A DNA stretch of 40,902 bases from Minisyncoccota bacterium (GCA_028706715.1 JAQTVQ010000001.1:45262-86163); one strand, 5' to 3'; shown: positions 8,820 through 16,446, counted from the first letter of the stretch. Made by a program: numbers and translations. The notes: generated by a model from the letters alone, not told the origin.

Positions 8820-10454
8820 TTAACGAAGGCGGGTTCTACTCTCTATCGCCGCCCCCACGAATTCGCGGAACAGCGGGTGCGGGATTAACGGCCGGGATTT
8901 GAATTCCGGGTGGAATTGAACGGCCACGAAAAACGGATGATCTTTTAACTCTACAATTTCAACCAAGTCATTTTCAGGATTGATTCCGGCCAAAACAAGG
9001 CCTTTTTTTTCCAGGACAGGCCTATACTTGTTATTCAGCTCGTAGCGGTGGCGGTGGCGTTCGGAGATAGTTTTACCCTTATAGGCGTTAAAAGCTCTTG
9101 TATCGGCCTTTAAATCGCAATTATAGGCTCCTAAACGCATCGTTCCCCCATACTTCTTTTCTTTTATAAGATCTTTCTGTCCGGCCATCACATCAATAAC
9201 CGGTTCTTGACAATTAGGGTCAAATTCAGTAGAGCTTGCATTTTTCAACCCGCAAACATTCCTAGCAAATTCTATGGTCGCCAGCTGCATTCCCAAACAC
9301 AAACCAAAAAACGGAATTTTGTTTTCCCTTAAAAATTTGATGGCTTTTATCTTGCCTTCCGTTCCCCTGTTTCCAAAGCCGCCAGGAACTATGATACCGT
9401 CATATTGTTTCAGCTCTTCTAAATTTTTGGCATTTTCTTCGTATTTTTCAGCTGAAAGCCAAGTAATTTCCGGCGCTCGCTCATAATGCCAACAGGCGTG
9501 CTTAATGGACTCAATAACGGAAATATAGGAATCCATCAGGGTAAATTTTCCGCTTTCAAAATATTTGCCTACAATACCGATTTGAATCGGATCTGTTGAT
9601 TTTTCTATCTTCTTGGTAAATTCTTCCCACATTGCCATTTCATTTTTTTTAGGATCCATTTCAAACTTCTCCAAAATGCGGTTTCCCAATTTGGCTTCGG
9701 CATAGACAACCGGAACTTCGTAAATTGATTTTGCGTCAACGGCCGAGATAACATCTTCAGGGGCGACATTGCAGAAAATTGAGAGTTTCCTCTTTCTAGG
9801 CTCGTCCAAAAGATGGCTGGAACGGGCCAAGATAATATCCGGCTGGATGCCCGCTTCGTTTAAAAGGCGCGAAGCCATTTGCGTCGGCTTTGTTTTCATC
9901 TCTCCAAGCATCCCGGGCACGGGAAGATAAGACACCAAAACAAAAACCACGCCTTTCGGGTTTTTCAATTTCAAAAGGCGCGCGGCTTCAAGGAATAAAA
10001 GATTTTGATATTCTCCGACTGTTCCTCCTATTTCAATAAGAATAAAATCCGCTCTTGTCTTTTCGGCCAGCGTTTCAATTTTATTGATAACTTCGTTGGG
10101 AATATCCGGAACCACTTCAACGCAGCGGCCGTTATATTCAAGATTTCTCTCTTTTTGAATAACGGTCTGGTAAACCCGGCCTGTAGTCAGATAATTGTCT
10201 TCCGTCAGGCTAAGATCCAAAAACCTTTCGTAATTGCCGACATCCTGATCGCATTCAAGACCGTCATCGGTAACAAAGACTTCTCCATGTTCCACCGGAT
10301 TCATCGTTCCGGCATCAACGTTAATATAGGGATCTATCTTAATGGCGGACACTTTAAAACCCTTTGCTTTAAGGATTTTTCCTATTGACGCTGTTGATAT
10401 TCCTTTCCCAATGCCCGACATCACTCCGCCGGCCACAAAAATATATTTAGCCAT
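8820..10454 (-). CDS. pyrG: CTP synthase
   Basis: KYIFVAGGVMSGIGKGISTASIGKILKAKG, KIDPYINVDAGTMNPVEHGEVFVTDDG; glutaminase motif PFFGLCLGMQLA. Confidence 0.96.
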   Translation of the reverse strand: MAKYIFVAGGVMSGIGKGISTASIGKILKAKGFKVSAIKIDPYINVDAGTMNPVEHGEVFVTDDGLECDQDVGNYERFLDLSLTEDNYLTTGRVYQTVIQKERNLEYNGRCVEVVPDIPNEVINKIETLAEKTRADFILIEIGGTVGEYQNLLFLEAARLLKLKNPKGVVFVLVSYLPVPGMLGEMKTKPTQMASRLLNEAGIQPDIILARSSHLLDEPRKRKLSIFCNVAPEDVISAVDAKSIYEVPVVYAEAKLGNRILEKFEMDPKKNEMAMWEEFTKKIEKSTDPIQIGIVGKYFESGKFTLMDSYISVIESIKHACWHYERAPEITWLSAEKYEENAKNLEELKQYDGIIVPGGFGNRGTEGKIKAIKFLRENKIPFFGLCLGMQLATIEFARNVCGLKNASSTEFDPNCQEPVIDVMAGQKDLIKEKKYGGTMRLGAYNCDLKADTRAFNAYKGKTISERHRHRYELNNKYRPVLEKKGLVLAGINPENDLVEIVELKDHPFFVAVQFHPEFKSRPLIPHPLFREFVGAAIESRTRLR

Positions 10455-10478
10455 TATCCCAAGTCCAATGATAAAATT

Positions 10479-10928
10479 TTATTTTTCCTCCGCGGCAACG
10501 ATAACTTTGATTTCCGCTTCCAAATTATGATCCAATTTTATTTTTAAAGGGTATTCCCCCTGTTCTTTAATAGGCTCGGCCAATTCTATTTGGCTCTTTT
10601 TAATTTTAAGTCCTATTTCGCCGACTTTATCGGCTATTTTTTGCGCGCTGATTGAAGAAAAAAGCTGTCCTTCTTCTCCGACCGGCACCTCAATAACAAC
10701 TTCGTAACCGTCCAGCTTGGAAGCCGTTTCTTGAACCTGCTTCAATTGTTCTTCCGCCTCTTTCTCCATATTTTCTTTTTGGCTTTCCAGCCATTTTAGA
10801 GAACTTTCATCGGCTATTTTTACCAATTTTTTAGGGAGTAAAGAATTTCTGGCAAAGCCGTCCGCCACATCTTTAACGTCATACTTTTTCCCTAAATTTT
10901 CTATATCTTCTAAAAGTATTACTTTCAT
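10479..10928 (-). CDS. rplI: 50S ribosomal protein L9
   Basis: MKVILLEDIENLGKKYDVKDVADGFARNSLLPKKLV. Confidence 0.94.
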   Translation of the reverse strand: MKVILLEDIENLGKKYDVKDVADGFARNSLLPKKLVKIADESSLKWLESQKENMEKEAEEQLKQVQETASKLDGYEVVIEVPVGEEGQLFSSISAQKIADKVGEIGLKIKKSQIELAEPIKEQGEYPLKIKLDHNLEAEIKVIVAAEEK

Positions 10929-10984
10929 ATTTTTAATCGCTGCCGGTATTAAATTTGGCGCGTTAGAATTATCTTTTTATTATT

Positions 10985-12208
10985 TTAGATTTTTGAAAAA
11001 ATTATTTCAACAGCCTTATCCAATTGGGGATCTCTGTCATTTTCATAGTCCTCCGCCGTCATTTCCACTTCAATATCCGGTTTTATGCCATTGCCGTCTA
11101 TCTGCTCTCCATTTGGAGTAAGCCAGTTGGCAATGGTTATTTTAATGCTGGACTTATCCTGCAAGCTGAATAACTGCTGAACCTTGCCTTTGCCAAAAGA
11201 AGTTTCCCCTATTATAACCGCATTTCTGTTATCGCGCAATGCCGCTGTTAAAATTTCCGAGGCCGAAGCGCTGCCTTGATTTATTAAAACAACTACCGGC
11301 TTTGAAGAAAAATTGGAAGGACCGAAAGATAAATAATCTTTAATCTTATAATCATCCCCTTCGCGAATTTCTTCTTTTAGAACAATCTCTCTGCTTTTTA
11401 AAAACCAGCCGGCGATATCTTGCGCCTGATCCAGCAATCCTCCGGGATTATTTCTTAAATCAATTATAATTCCTTGAGCGTCTTGGCTGATAATTTCCCT
11501 TGCCGCCTTTTGAAAGTCGCCGTAGACAACATCCGAAAATTGGAAAATCTTTAAATAAGCGGCCTTTTTCTTGCCTGATTCTTTAAAAGAAAGCTCCAAG
11601 CTGGGAACGGTTATGGTGTCTCTCACTATTGTAAAATCTTTAGTCTCTCCCCAGTCGTTTCGGTATATGGTCAAAACAACTTCAGTTCCCTTGGGTCCCT
11701 TGATTAAGGTTACGGCTTTGTCAACATTCATTCCGATGGTGGAAATGCCGTCCACTCCCAATATCTCGTCTCCGGCTAAAATACCGGCCCGCTTGGCGGG
11801 AGTATTTTCCAAGGGAGCCACGACTTTCAGTCTGTCGTCCCTGACTTCTATTTGAATTCCCACTCCTTCAAATTGCCCTGAAATGTCTTCTTTGAAACTC
11901 TTTGTTTCTTCAGGGTCAAAAAAAGAAGTGTAAGGATCTTCCAAGGACTCAACCATTCCCTTGGCCGCCCCATAAATTAATTTGTTCTTATCAATATCTT
12001 CCGGATTTACGAAGTGAGCTTCCAGCTGATGCAAAACATCGTTCAAATAAGAAAACTCAAGCTGTATTTTCGGAGAAGAAGGCTGATAAACGGATACCGC
12101 CTCCATTAGCGGCTCTTTCAAATAAAAACCGGCGGCAAAAGCCCCTAACAAGCTAAAAATTATTATAAAATATTTGTTCAGTTCTTCCGATTTTTTGGGT
12201 TCCTCCAT
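10985..12208 (-). CDS. S41 family C-terminal processing peptidase with PDZ domain
   Basis: YGAAKGMVESLEDPYTSFF, PDZ GVGIQIEVRDDRLKVVAPLENTPAKRAGILAGDEIL, catalytic GSASASEILTAALRDN and GETSFGKGKVQQ. Confidence 0.93.
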   Translation of the reverse strand: MEEPKKSEELNKYFIIIFSLLGAFAAGFYLKEPLMEAVSVYQPSSPKIQLEFSYLNDVLHQLEAHFVNPEDIDKNKLIYGAAKGMVESLEDPYTSFFDPEETKSFKEDISGQFEGVGIQIEVRDDRLKVVAPLENTPAKRAGILAGDEILGVDGISTIGMNVDKAVTLIKGPKGTEVVLTIYRNDWGETKDFTIVRDTITVPSLELSFKESGKKKAAYLKIFQFSDVVYGDFQKAAREIISQDAQGIIIDLRNNPGGLLDQAQDIAGWFLKSREIVLKEEIREGDDYKIKDYLSFGPSNFSSKPVVVLINQGSASASEILTAALRDNRNAVIIGETSFGKGKVQQLFSLQDKSSIKITIANWLTPNGEQIDGNGIKPDIEVEMTAEDYENDRDPQLDKAVEIIFSKI

Positions 12209-12236
12209 AAAAAATCATTTATTTTTTCAACGCAAC

Positions 12237-12620
12237 CTATGTAATATTGTGCCACAAGCCGTGGATATTGCAATAAACTCTAGCTTCCACTTTATCGGCT
12301 ACCAAATTAAAGATAGCCTCCGGATTCTCGTCCGGCGTCAAGTATTTTCTATAAACCCTGCCGTCGGCTATCAATTCTATCCATTCAATATAATGATCCC
12401 CGTCCATAGGATGGATTATTTGGCCTACAGTTACCAATATTCCTTCTTTTTTCTTTTGGATTACGGGCACATGTTTTATAAAACCGTTGTCATTATGGTC
12501 TTTCGGCTTCAAAAGATCCATATTTTCTTCGCAGCAAACAGGATATCCATCTCCGCCGTAAACTACTTCCACGACATTTTTACAATGTTTGCATCTATAT
12601 AATTGATTTACTAAACTCAT
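12237..12620 (-). CDS. desulfoferrodoxin (superoxide reductase, 2Fe type)
   Basis: N-terminal desulforedoxin-like YRCKHCKNVVEVVYGGDGYPVCCEENMDLL, then KHVPVI...HPMDGDHYIEWIELIADGRVYRK...ARVYCNIHGLW. Confidence 0.9.
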   Translation of the reverse strand: MSLVNQLYRCKHCKNVVEVVYGGDGYPVCCEENMDLLKPKDHNDNGFIKHVPVIQKKKEGILVTVGQIIHPMDGDHYIEWIELIADGRVYRKYLTPDENPEAIFNLVADKVEARVYCNIHGLWHNIT

Positions 12621-12680
12621 TTTCCTTTGTTTCTAATTTTTATGCTTTTTTATGTTATAAGTATTATATCAAAAAACGCA

Positions 12681-12710
12681 AAGCCCCGTAAGTCTTTAAC
12701 GGGGCTTAAA
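12681..12710 (-). terminator. Rho-independent terminator after HEIGH peptidase gene
   Basis: AAGCCCCGT-aagtcttta-ACGGGGCTT; T-rich on - strand. Confidence 0.75.
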
Positions 12711-13152
12711 TTGAAAGCAGACGATCATAGAGGCCTTTAACTTCTGAATAATTCTTTTCTAGATATTCTTGATTATATAAATAATCATAAAATAAATCTG
12801 CCAAAGCTTCCACATCGTCCATTCCAAAAATTCCGCAAGAATACATATCTTTTCCTTTTCCTGTTCTTTTTGGAATCATTTTTTCAAGATCGGCTCCGTC
12901 CAAATAGTAGTGCCCTATTTCATGGGAGAGAACAAATTTTCTTTGCTCTTTGTTCAATCTCTTTGAGACATACACTGCTTTGTCTTTTATATAAATGCAT
13001 CCCAAGGCAGAATTTTTGTTGCCGCAAGCCGCTTTTACGTCTCCAACCAAATAAAAATTCAAATCTTCAACTCTTTTCGCTAAATCGGTGCTTCCGGGAA
13101 AAAAAGATAAAAACGAAACAACAAAAAACAAGAATATAAATGGAAATTTCAT
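12706..13152 (-). CDS. secreted HEIGH zinc metallopeptidase-like protein
   Basis: Signal peptide-like N-terminus; FVLSHEIGHYYLDGADLEKM zincin motif followed by EALADLFYDYL. Confidence 0.65.
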   Translation of the reverse strand: MKFPFIFLFFVVSFLSFFPGSTDLAKRVEDLNFYLVGDVKAACGNKNSALGCIYIKDKAVYVSKRLNKEQRKFVLSHEIGHYYLDGADLEKMIPKRTGKGKDMYSCGIFGMDDVEALADLFYDYLYNQEYLEKNYSEVKGLYDRLLSI

Positions 13153-13174
13153 ATATAAAAGGACTGAAATTAAA

Positions 13175-13209
13175 ATTCTTCGCGACTCGGCCTGAAAGGC
13201 CCGAAGAAT
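13175..13209 (-). promoter_or_regulatory. hairpin in 5' region of the HEIGH peptidase gene
   Basis: ATTCTTCG...CGAAGAAT with inner GGCC-tgaaa-GGCC. Confidence 0.5.
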
Positions 13210-13256
13210 GCTTCTTTATATATTAAATTAATTTGCTTTTTTGTCAAAAAGCAAAA

Positions 13257-13273
13257 CCCCCTAATTAAAGGGG
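13257..13273 (-). terminator. terminator overlapping stop of 13261 gene
   Basis: CCCCCTaattaaAGGGGG; reads into GGGGGTTTTGC on - strand. Confidence 0.55.
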
Positions 13274-13710
13274 GATTTCCGCAAAAAAGACTGCCTGCTT
13301 ATCGCTTCAATCACTCTTATCCATAAAAATTTTACTTTCAGCTTCTCCACGTCTCTTCGGCTAAAACCGCATCCGCGCATCCAAACCGGATTAGGCCTTA
13401 TGGGCTGCATAACAATAATTGACCCTCCGGGGGCTATTCTTGTATAGGGTTTAATTTCCGGTATTTTCACCGGAAGCCCCAATTGCCTTACTTTCGCCAC
13501 ACTTAAAGCATGAGCGGGATTTATAGCTGTTTTCACTTCCTCTTTGCGCAAAAGGATCCTCGCTTCTTTCAAATATATTTCGTTCATACATAATATGGCA
13601 TTGGAAGGAAATATTTGCGGCGAAGCAGAAAAGCCAAAGTGCAGCATTGATAAAAATTCTTCTCCCAGTCTTCTTTTTTGCGTTTTTATTCCATCTATTA
13701 ATTTATCCAT
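13261..13710 (-). CDS. hypothetical protein with possible DUF1874-like C-terminal half
   Basis: ARILLRKEEVKTAINPAHALSVAKVRQLGLPVKIPEIKPYTRIAPGGSIIVMQPIRP loosely follows the DUF1874 layout (helix, xxGH-like, PxNR-like, GD/GG-xxxVxQ). By-eye only. Confidence 0.55.
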   Translation of the reverse strand: MDKLIDGIKTQKRRLGEEFLSMLHFGFSASPQIFPSNAILCMNEIYLKEARILLRKEEVKTAINPAHALSVAKVRQLGLPVKIPEIKPYTRIAPGGSIIVMQPIRPNPVWMRGCGFSRRDVEKLKVKFLWIRVIEAISRQSFLRKSPFN

Positions 13711-13718
13711 TTTGACTC

Positions 13719-13773
13719 TGCCTAAATAGGCCTTATTCTAAAAGCCGGACTAGGGCTCCCTCTTATTTAGGCA
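13719..13773 (-). promoter_or_regulatory. long-range inverted repeat upstream of the 13261 gene
   Basis: TGCCTAAATA ... TATTTAGGCA (10 bp perfect) enclosing AGCC-ggacta-gGGCT. Confidence 0.55.
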
Positions 13774-13890
13774 AAAAACCGCTAAGACAAGCGGATTTTT
13801 AAAAGGACTTATTCTTCAAGAAAATTTTAAAACCAATCGGCAATAATGTAAAGCAAGACTTTTCCCCAATTCTTAAAAAGCAAAATTAAA

Positions 13891-13926
13891 AAAAACCGCT
13901 TAAATAAGATTGATTAAGCGGTTTTT
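13891..13926 (-). terminator. Rho-independent terminator after the 13925 gene
   Basis: AAAAACCGCTTAA-taagattga-TTAAGCGGTTTTT. Confidence 0.8.
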
Positions 13927-14314
13927 AAGCTTTCGCTTTTGGCCTGGAAATCCGGCTTCTCAATTCACTTATCGCCTTTTCAGCCGATTTTTCATTATCA
14001 TACATATCATTCATATCATCATACATTTTAGAACAAAAATAATCTCCGGATAAATCAACTTTCAAGGCTCTTCCACGCAGATAGTCAAAGTAGAATTCGT
14101 TTCTAAAGGGATCTTTTGCTCTAAAACATCCGTCGTCTCCTCTGCTATCAATAACAAACAAGGCGTCTTCTTCTGTCATTTTATCCTGTCTGTACATAAA
14201 TATTCCCATTCCTTGAGGCCTTGCCCTGTTATACAAGGCAGCTAACACTTTTGCCTTGGACAACCCCTTGATTTTGACTGCGTGATCTAAAAAATCAATA
14301 TTCTTTAAAAACAT
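13925..14314 (-). CDS. conserved-looking hypothetical protein
   Basis: ORF bounded by terminator; KVLAALYNRARPQGMGIFMYRQDKMTEEDALFVIDSRGDD...FYFDYLRGRALKVDLSGDYF. Confidence 0.6.
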   Translation of the reverse strand: MFLKNIDFLDHAVKIKGLSKAKVLAALYNRARPQGMGIFMYRQDKMTEEDALFVIDSRGDDGCFRAKDPFRNEFYFDYLRGRALKVDLSGDYFCSKMYDDMNDMYDNEKSAEKAISELRSRISRPKAKA

Positions 14315-14371
14315 TTTTTTGGTTGATTCAGCTATTAGAAATAGCGCTGTCTTTGAAAAGCCCGACTCGCT

Positions 14372-14423
14372 TTTACGGACAGCATTTTAAGAAAAGAAAA
14401 TCGCTCAAAATGCTGTCCGTAAA
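14372..14423. repeat. 17-bp perfect inverted repeat, 18-nt spacer
   Basis: TTTACGGACAGCATTTT (14372-14388) / AAAATGCTGTCCGTAAA (14407-14423). Confidence 0.85.
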
Positions 14424-14548
14424 GACTGGGGAAATTTTTTATTTTAAAAAAACTGTTTTTCGGTATTATAAAATAAAAAAAAATAAAGTCAAATAAACGC
14501 AGTAATGTGTACGGACATATTGCACTTTTTTCGCTAAGCTGGGTGGGT

Positions 14549-14662
14549 ATGAAAACCATGGCAAAAACTTACAGAGGCCCGGCTTCGGTAATCTGCACAG
14601 GTGGCACCTGTGCGAGTTTTTGCACAGGTGGCACCTGTGCAGATTTGAGGGGGTTGGGTTAA
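14549..14662 (+). CDS. candidate 37-aa micropeptide MKTMAKTYRGPASVICTGGTCASFCTGGTCADLRGLG
   Basis: ATG to TAA, 38 codons, twin CTGGTCA motif; stop lies 3 nt before a Rho-independent terminator. Absent from the ORF track because of size. Confidence 0.4.
   Translation: MKTMAKTYRGPASVICTGGTCASFCTGGTCADLRGLG
14591..14644. repeat. tandem 19-bp palindromes forming a 23-bp hairpin
   Basis: GCACAGGTGGCACCTGTGC at 14595-14613 and 14622-14640; the flanks ATCT/AGAT extend to a 23-bp arm with one central mismatch and an 8-nt loop GAGTTTTT. Confidence 0.85.
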
Positions 14663-14665
14663 TTG

Positions 14666-14694
14666 AAAAGCGCAGGTTCTTCTGCGCTTTTTGC
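14666..14694 (+). terminator. Rho-independent terminator
   Basis: AAAAGCGCAG-gttctt-CTGCGCTTTTTgcg. Confidence 0.8.
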
Positions 14695-14710
14695 GTCTTT
14701 GGGGCTTTCT

Positions 14711-14810
14711 ATCTTTTGGGTATATATTATCACAGCTTAAAAGGCGAGCTGTCCAATCTAACCGCTATATCTAATCTTTTGGGCATACATTACACAGCTT
14801 TAACGGCTGT
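14711..14810. repeat. degenerate direct repeat (about 40 bp, two copies) carrying tRNA-Lys anticodon-arm sequence
   Basis: atcttttgggtatatattatcacagcttaaaaggcgagct (14711-14750) vs atcttttgggcatacattacacagctttaacggctgt (14774-14810). Confidence 0.7.
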
Positions 14811-14838
14811 TACTCCCTGCAGGTATCAATTGAGTTAT
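14793..14838 (-). pseudogene. partial tRNA-Lys-like copy (D arm with CCTGCAGG insertion plus anticodon arm)
   Basis: On - strand ATAACTCAATTGATACCTGCAGGGAGTAACAGCCGTTAAAGCTGTG compared with intact tRNA ATAACTCAATTGGTAGAGTAACAGCCTTTTAAGCTGTG. Confidence 0.7.
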
Positions 14839-15075
14839 TTATGAGATATCCAAAGATTTAAGAAATTCTCTTCCATATCCGCTTTTCAAATATTTTTCCC
14901 TTTTCCTCTCTTCAATTATATCGCCAATTGCTTCTTTATAAACAATTTAAAATGGCCTTCTCGGTTTTGTTGATTTTGTCATCCCATTATTATGTTGCGA
15001 TAATCTATCCTTTAGATTTTCAGAAATGCCGATATACAAAACTTTGTCTTTTATGCTCTTTAGAGCATAGACATA
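14839..15075 (-). pseudogene. GIY-YIG nuclease family protein, degraded
   Basis: - strand frame reads YVYALKSIKDKVLYIGISENLKDRLSQHNNGMTKSTKPRRPF*IVYKEAIGDIIEERKREKYLKSGYGREFLKSLDIS; in-frame TAA at 14947-14949 and no start codon before an upstream stop. Confidence 0.8.
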
Positions 15076-15101
15076 CTACCTAACTTTAAGTTATACATTA
15101 G

Positions 15102-15174
15102 TGCCTCCAACAGGGCTCGAACCTGTAACTCACAGCTTAAAAGGCTGTTACTCTACCAATTGAGTTATGGAGGC
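15102..15174 (-). tRNA. tRNA-Lys (anticodon UUU)
   Basis: GCCTCCATAACTCAATTGGTAGAGTAACAGCCTTTTAAGCTGTGAGTTACAGGTTCGAGCCCTGTTGGAGGCA: complete cloverleaf, CCA not encoded. Confidence 0.93.
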
Positions 15175-15220
15175 TAAAATAAAAACGTTTCTCAAAATAT
15201 ATAAATGCTATCTAAATTTT

Positions 15221-15263
15221 AAAGGCTGTTACTCCCTGCAGGTATCAATTGAGTTATGGAGGC
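15221..15263 (-). pseudogene. partial tRNA-Lys-like copy (5' half with same CCTGCAGG insertion)
   Basis: GCCTCCATAACTCAATTGATACCTGCAGGGAGTAACAGCCTTT on - strand; no T arm or 3' acceptor strand. Confidence 0.75.
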
Positions 15264-15345
15264 GAGAGGATGATGCTGCAACAATAATAAAAAATACCAA
15301 ATTATGGCTAATTAATCAAGCCTTAAAACTTTAAAAAACGTTTTT

Positions 15346-16446
15346 CTAAATGCCTTCCTGGCGCAATTTTTCCAAAAGCTCTTTTTGCTTTTTGCTTAAT
15401 TTTTTCGGCGTTTTTATTTCCAGCACAACATAAAGATTGCCCGATCCCCTGCTTGAAAAATGAGGAAGGCCTTTTCCGGAAACTCTTAAAATTTTGCCCG
15501 ATTCGGTTCCTGCCGGAACTTTTAATACGATATTTTTCTTTTCCAGGGTAGGGACTTCCAGCTCGGCTCCAAGCGCGGCCTGCGAAAAAGATATCGGCAA
15601 AACAGCGTAAAGATCGTCTCCTTTGCGCTGGAAAACGGGATGGCTTTTTATAAAAATCCTAACATAAAGATCTCCCGATCCTCCCCCTCTCCGTCCGGCT
15701 CCTCCTTTGCCTTTTATCTTGATAATTTGATTGTTATCGGCTCCGGCGGGAACGTATATTTTAATTTCTTCTTCTCCTTTGATTCTGCCTTCCCCCTTGC
15801 AGACATTGCACGGCTTTTTAGGCTTATAGCCTTCTCCTTGGCATTCGGGACAAACAGTGTTTTGGGTAACCGATCCAAAAATAGTTTTTTTGATTTGCTG
15901 GACCTGTCCCGCGCCCCTGCACGAAAAGCATTCTTCAATCTCGCTGCCGGGTTCCGCTCCCGTGCCCTGGCATCGCGAACATTGGATAAGCTTGGGAAGA
16001 ATTATTATTTTCTCTTTTCCTTCTAAAATATCTTCCAAGGAAGCTTCTATTTCTATTTGAATATCTTTTCCTCTTTTTAAATCTTTCTTGCTCCGAGCCC
16101 TCCTTGGAGATCCAAATCCGAACATTTCCTCAAAAAGGTCTCCTAAGTTTTCAAAGCCGGCTCCTTCAAAATTAAATCCGGGCATCCCTTGAAATCCTTG
16201 GAAATCAAAACCGCCTTGAGGGCCCCCTCCCGGCTGGGCGCCTTCAAAAACCCGGCCGAATTGGTCGTATTGAGCTCTTTTGTCTTTGTCGGACAGAACT
16301 TGGTAAGCTTCGTTTATTTCCTTGAATTTCTTTTCGTCGCCGCCTTTATCCGGATGATATTTGTGAGCCATTTTATAATAGGCTTTCTTAATATCTTCGG
16401 CTGAAGCATTCCGAGCAACCCCTAAAATTTTATAATAATCGTTCAT
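15346..16446 (-). CDS. dnaJ: molecular chaperone DnaJ
   Basis: J domain [34 protein letters not shown] and four CxxCxGxG zinc motifs. Confidence 0.95.
   Translation of the reverse strand: MNDYYKILGVARNASAEDIKKAYYKMAHKYHPDKGGDEKKFKEINEAYQVLSDKDKRAQYDQFGRVFEGAQPGGGPQGGFDFQGFQGMPGFNFEGAGFENLGDLFEEMFGFGSPRRARSKKDLKRGKDIQIEIEASLEDILEGKEKIIILPKLIQCSRCQGTGAEPGSEIEECFSCRGAGQVQQIKKTIFGSVTQNTVCPECQGEGYKPKKPCNVCKGEGRIKGEEEIKIYVPAGADNNQIIKIKGKGGAGRRGGGSGDLYVRIFIKSHPVFQRKGDDLYAVLPISFSQAALGAELEVPTLEKKNIVLKVPAGTESGKILRVSGKGLPHFSSRGSGNLYVVLEIKTPKKLSKKQKELLEKLRQEGI

Noticed and set aside
14335-14559. 74-aa - strand ORF MVFIPTQLSEKSAICPYTLL...
   Set aside because: Runs across the 17-bp inverted repeat and AT-rich DNA, with biased Phe/Ile composition and no family signal.
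14620-14844. 74-aa + strand ORF MHRWHLCRFEGVGLIEKRRFF...
   Set aside because: It reads through the terminator, the direct repeat and the tRNA-like fragment; its internal similarity (LLGIYYHSLKG / LLGIHYTALTA) comes from the DNA repeat, not protein selection.
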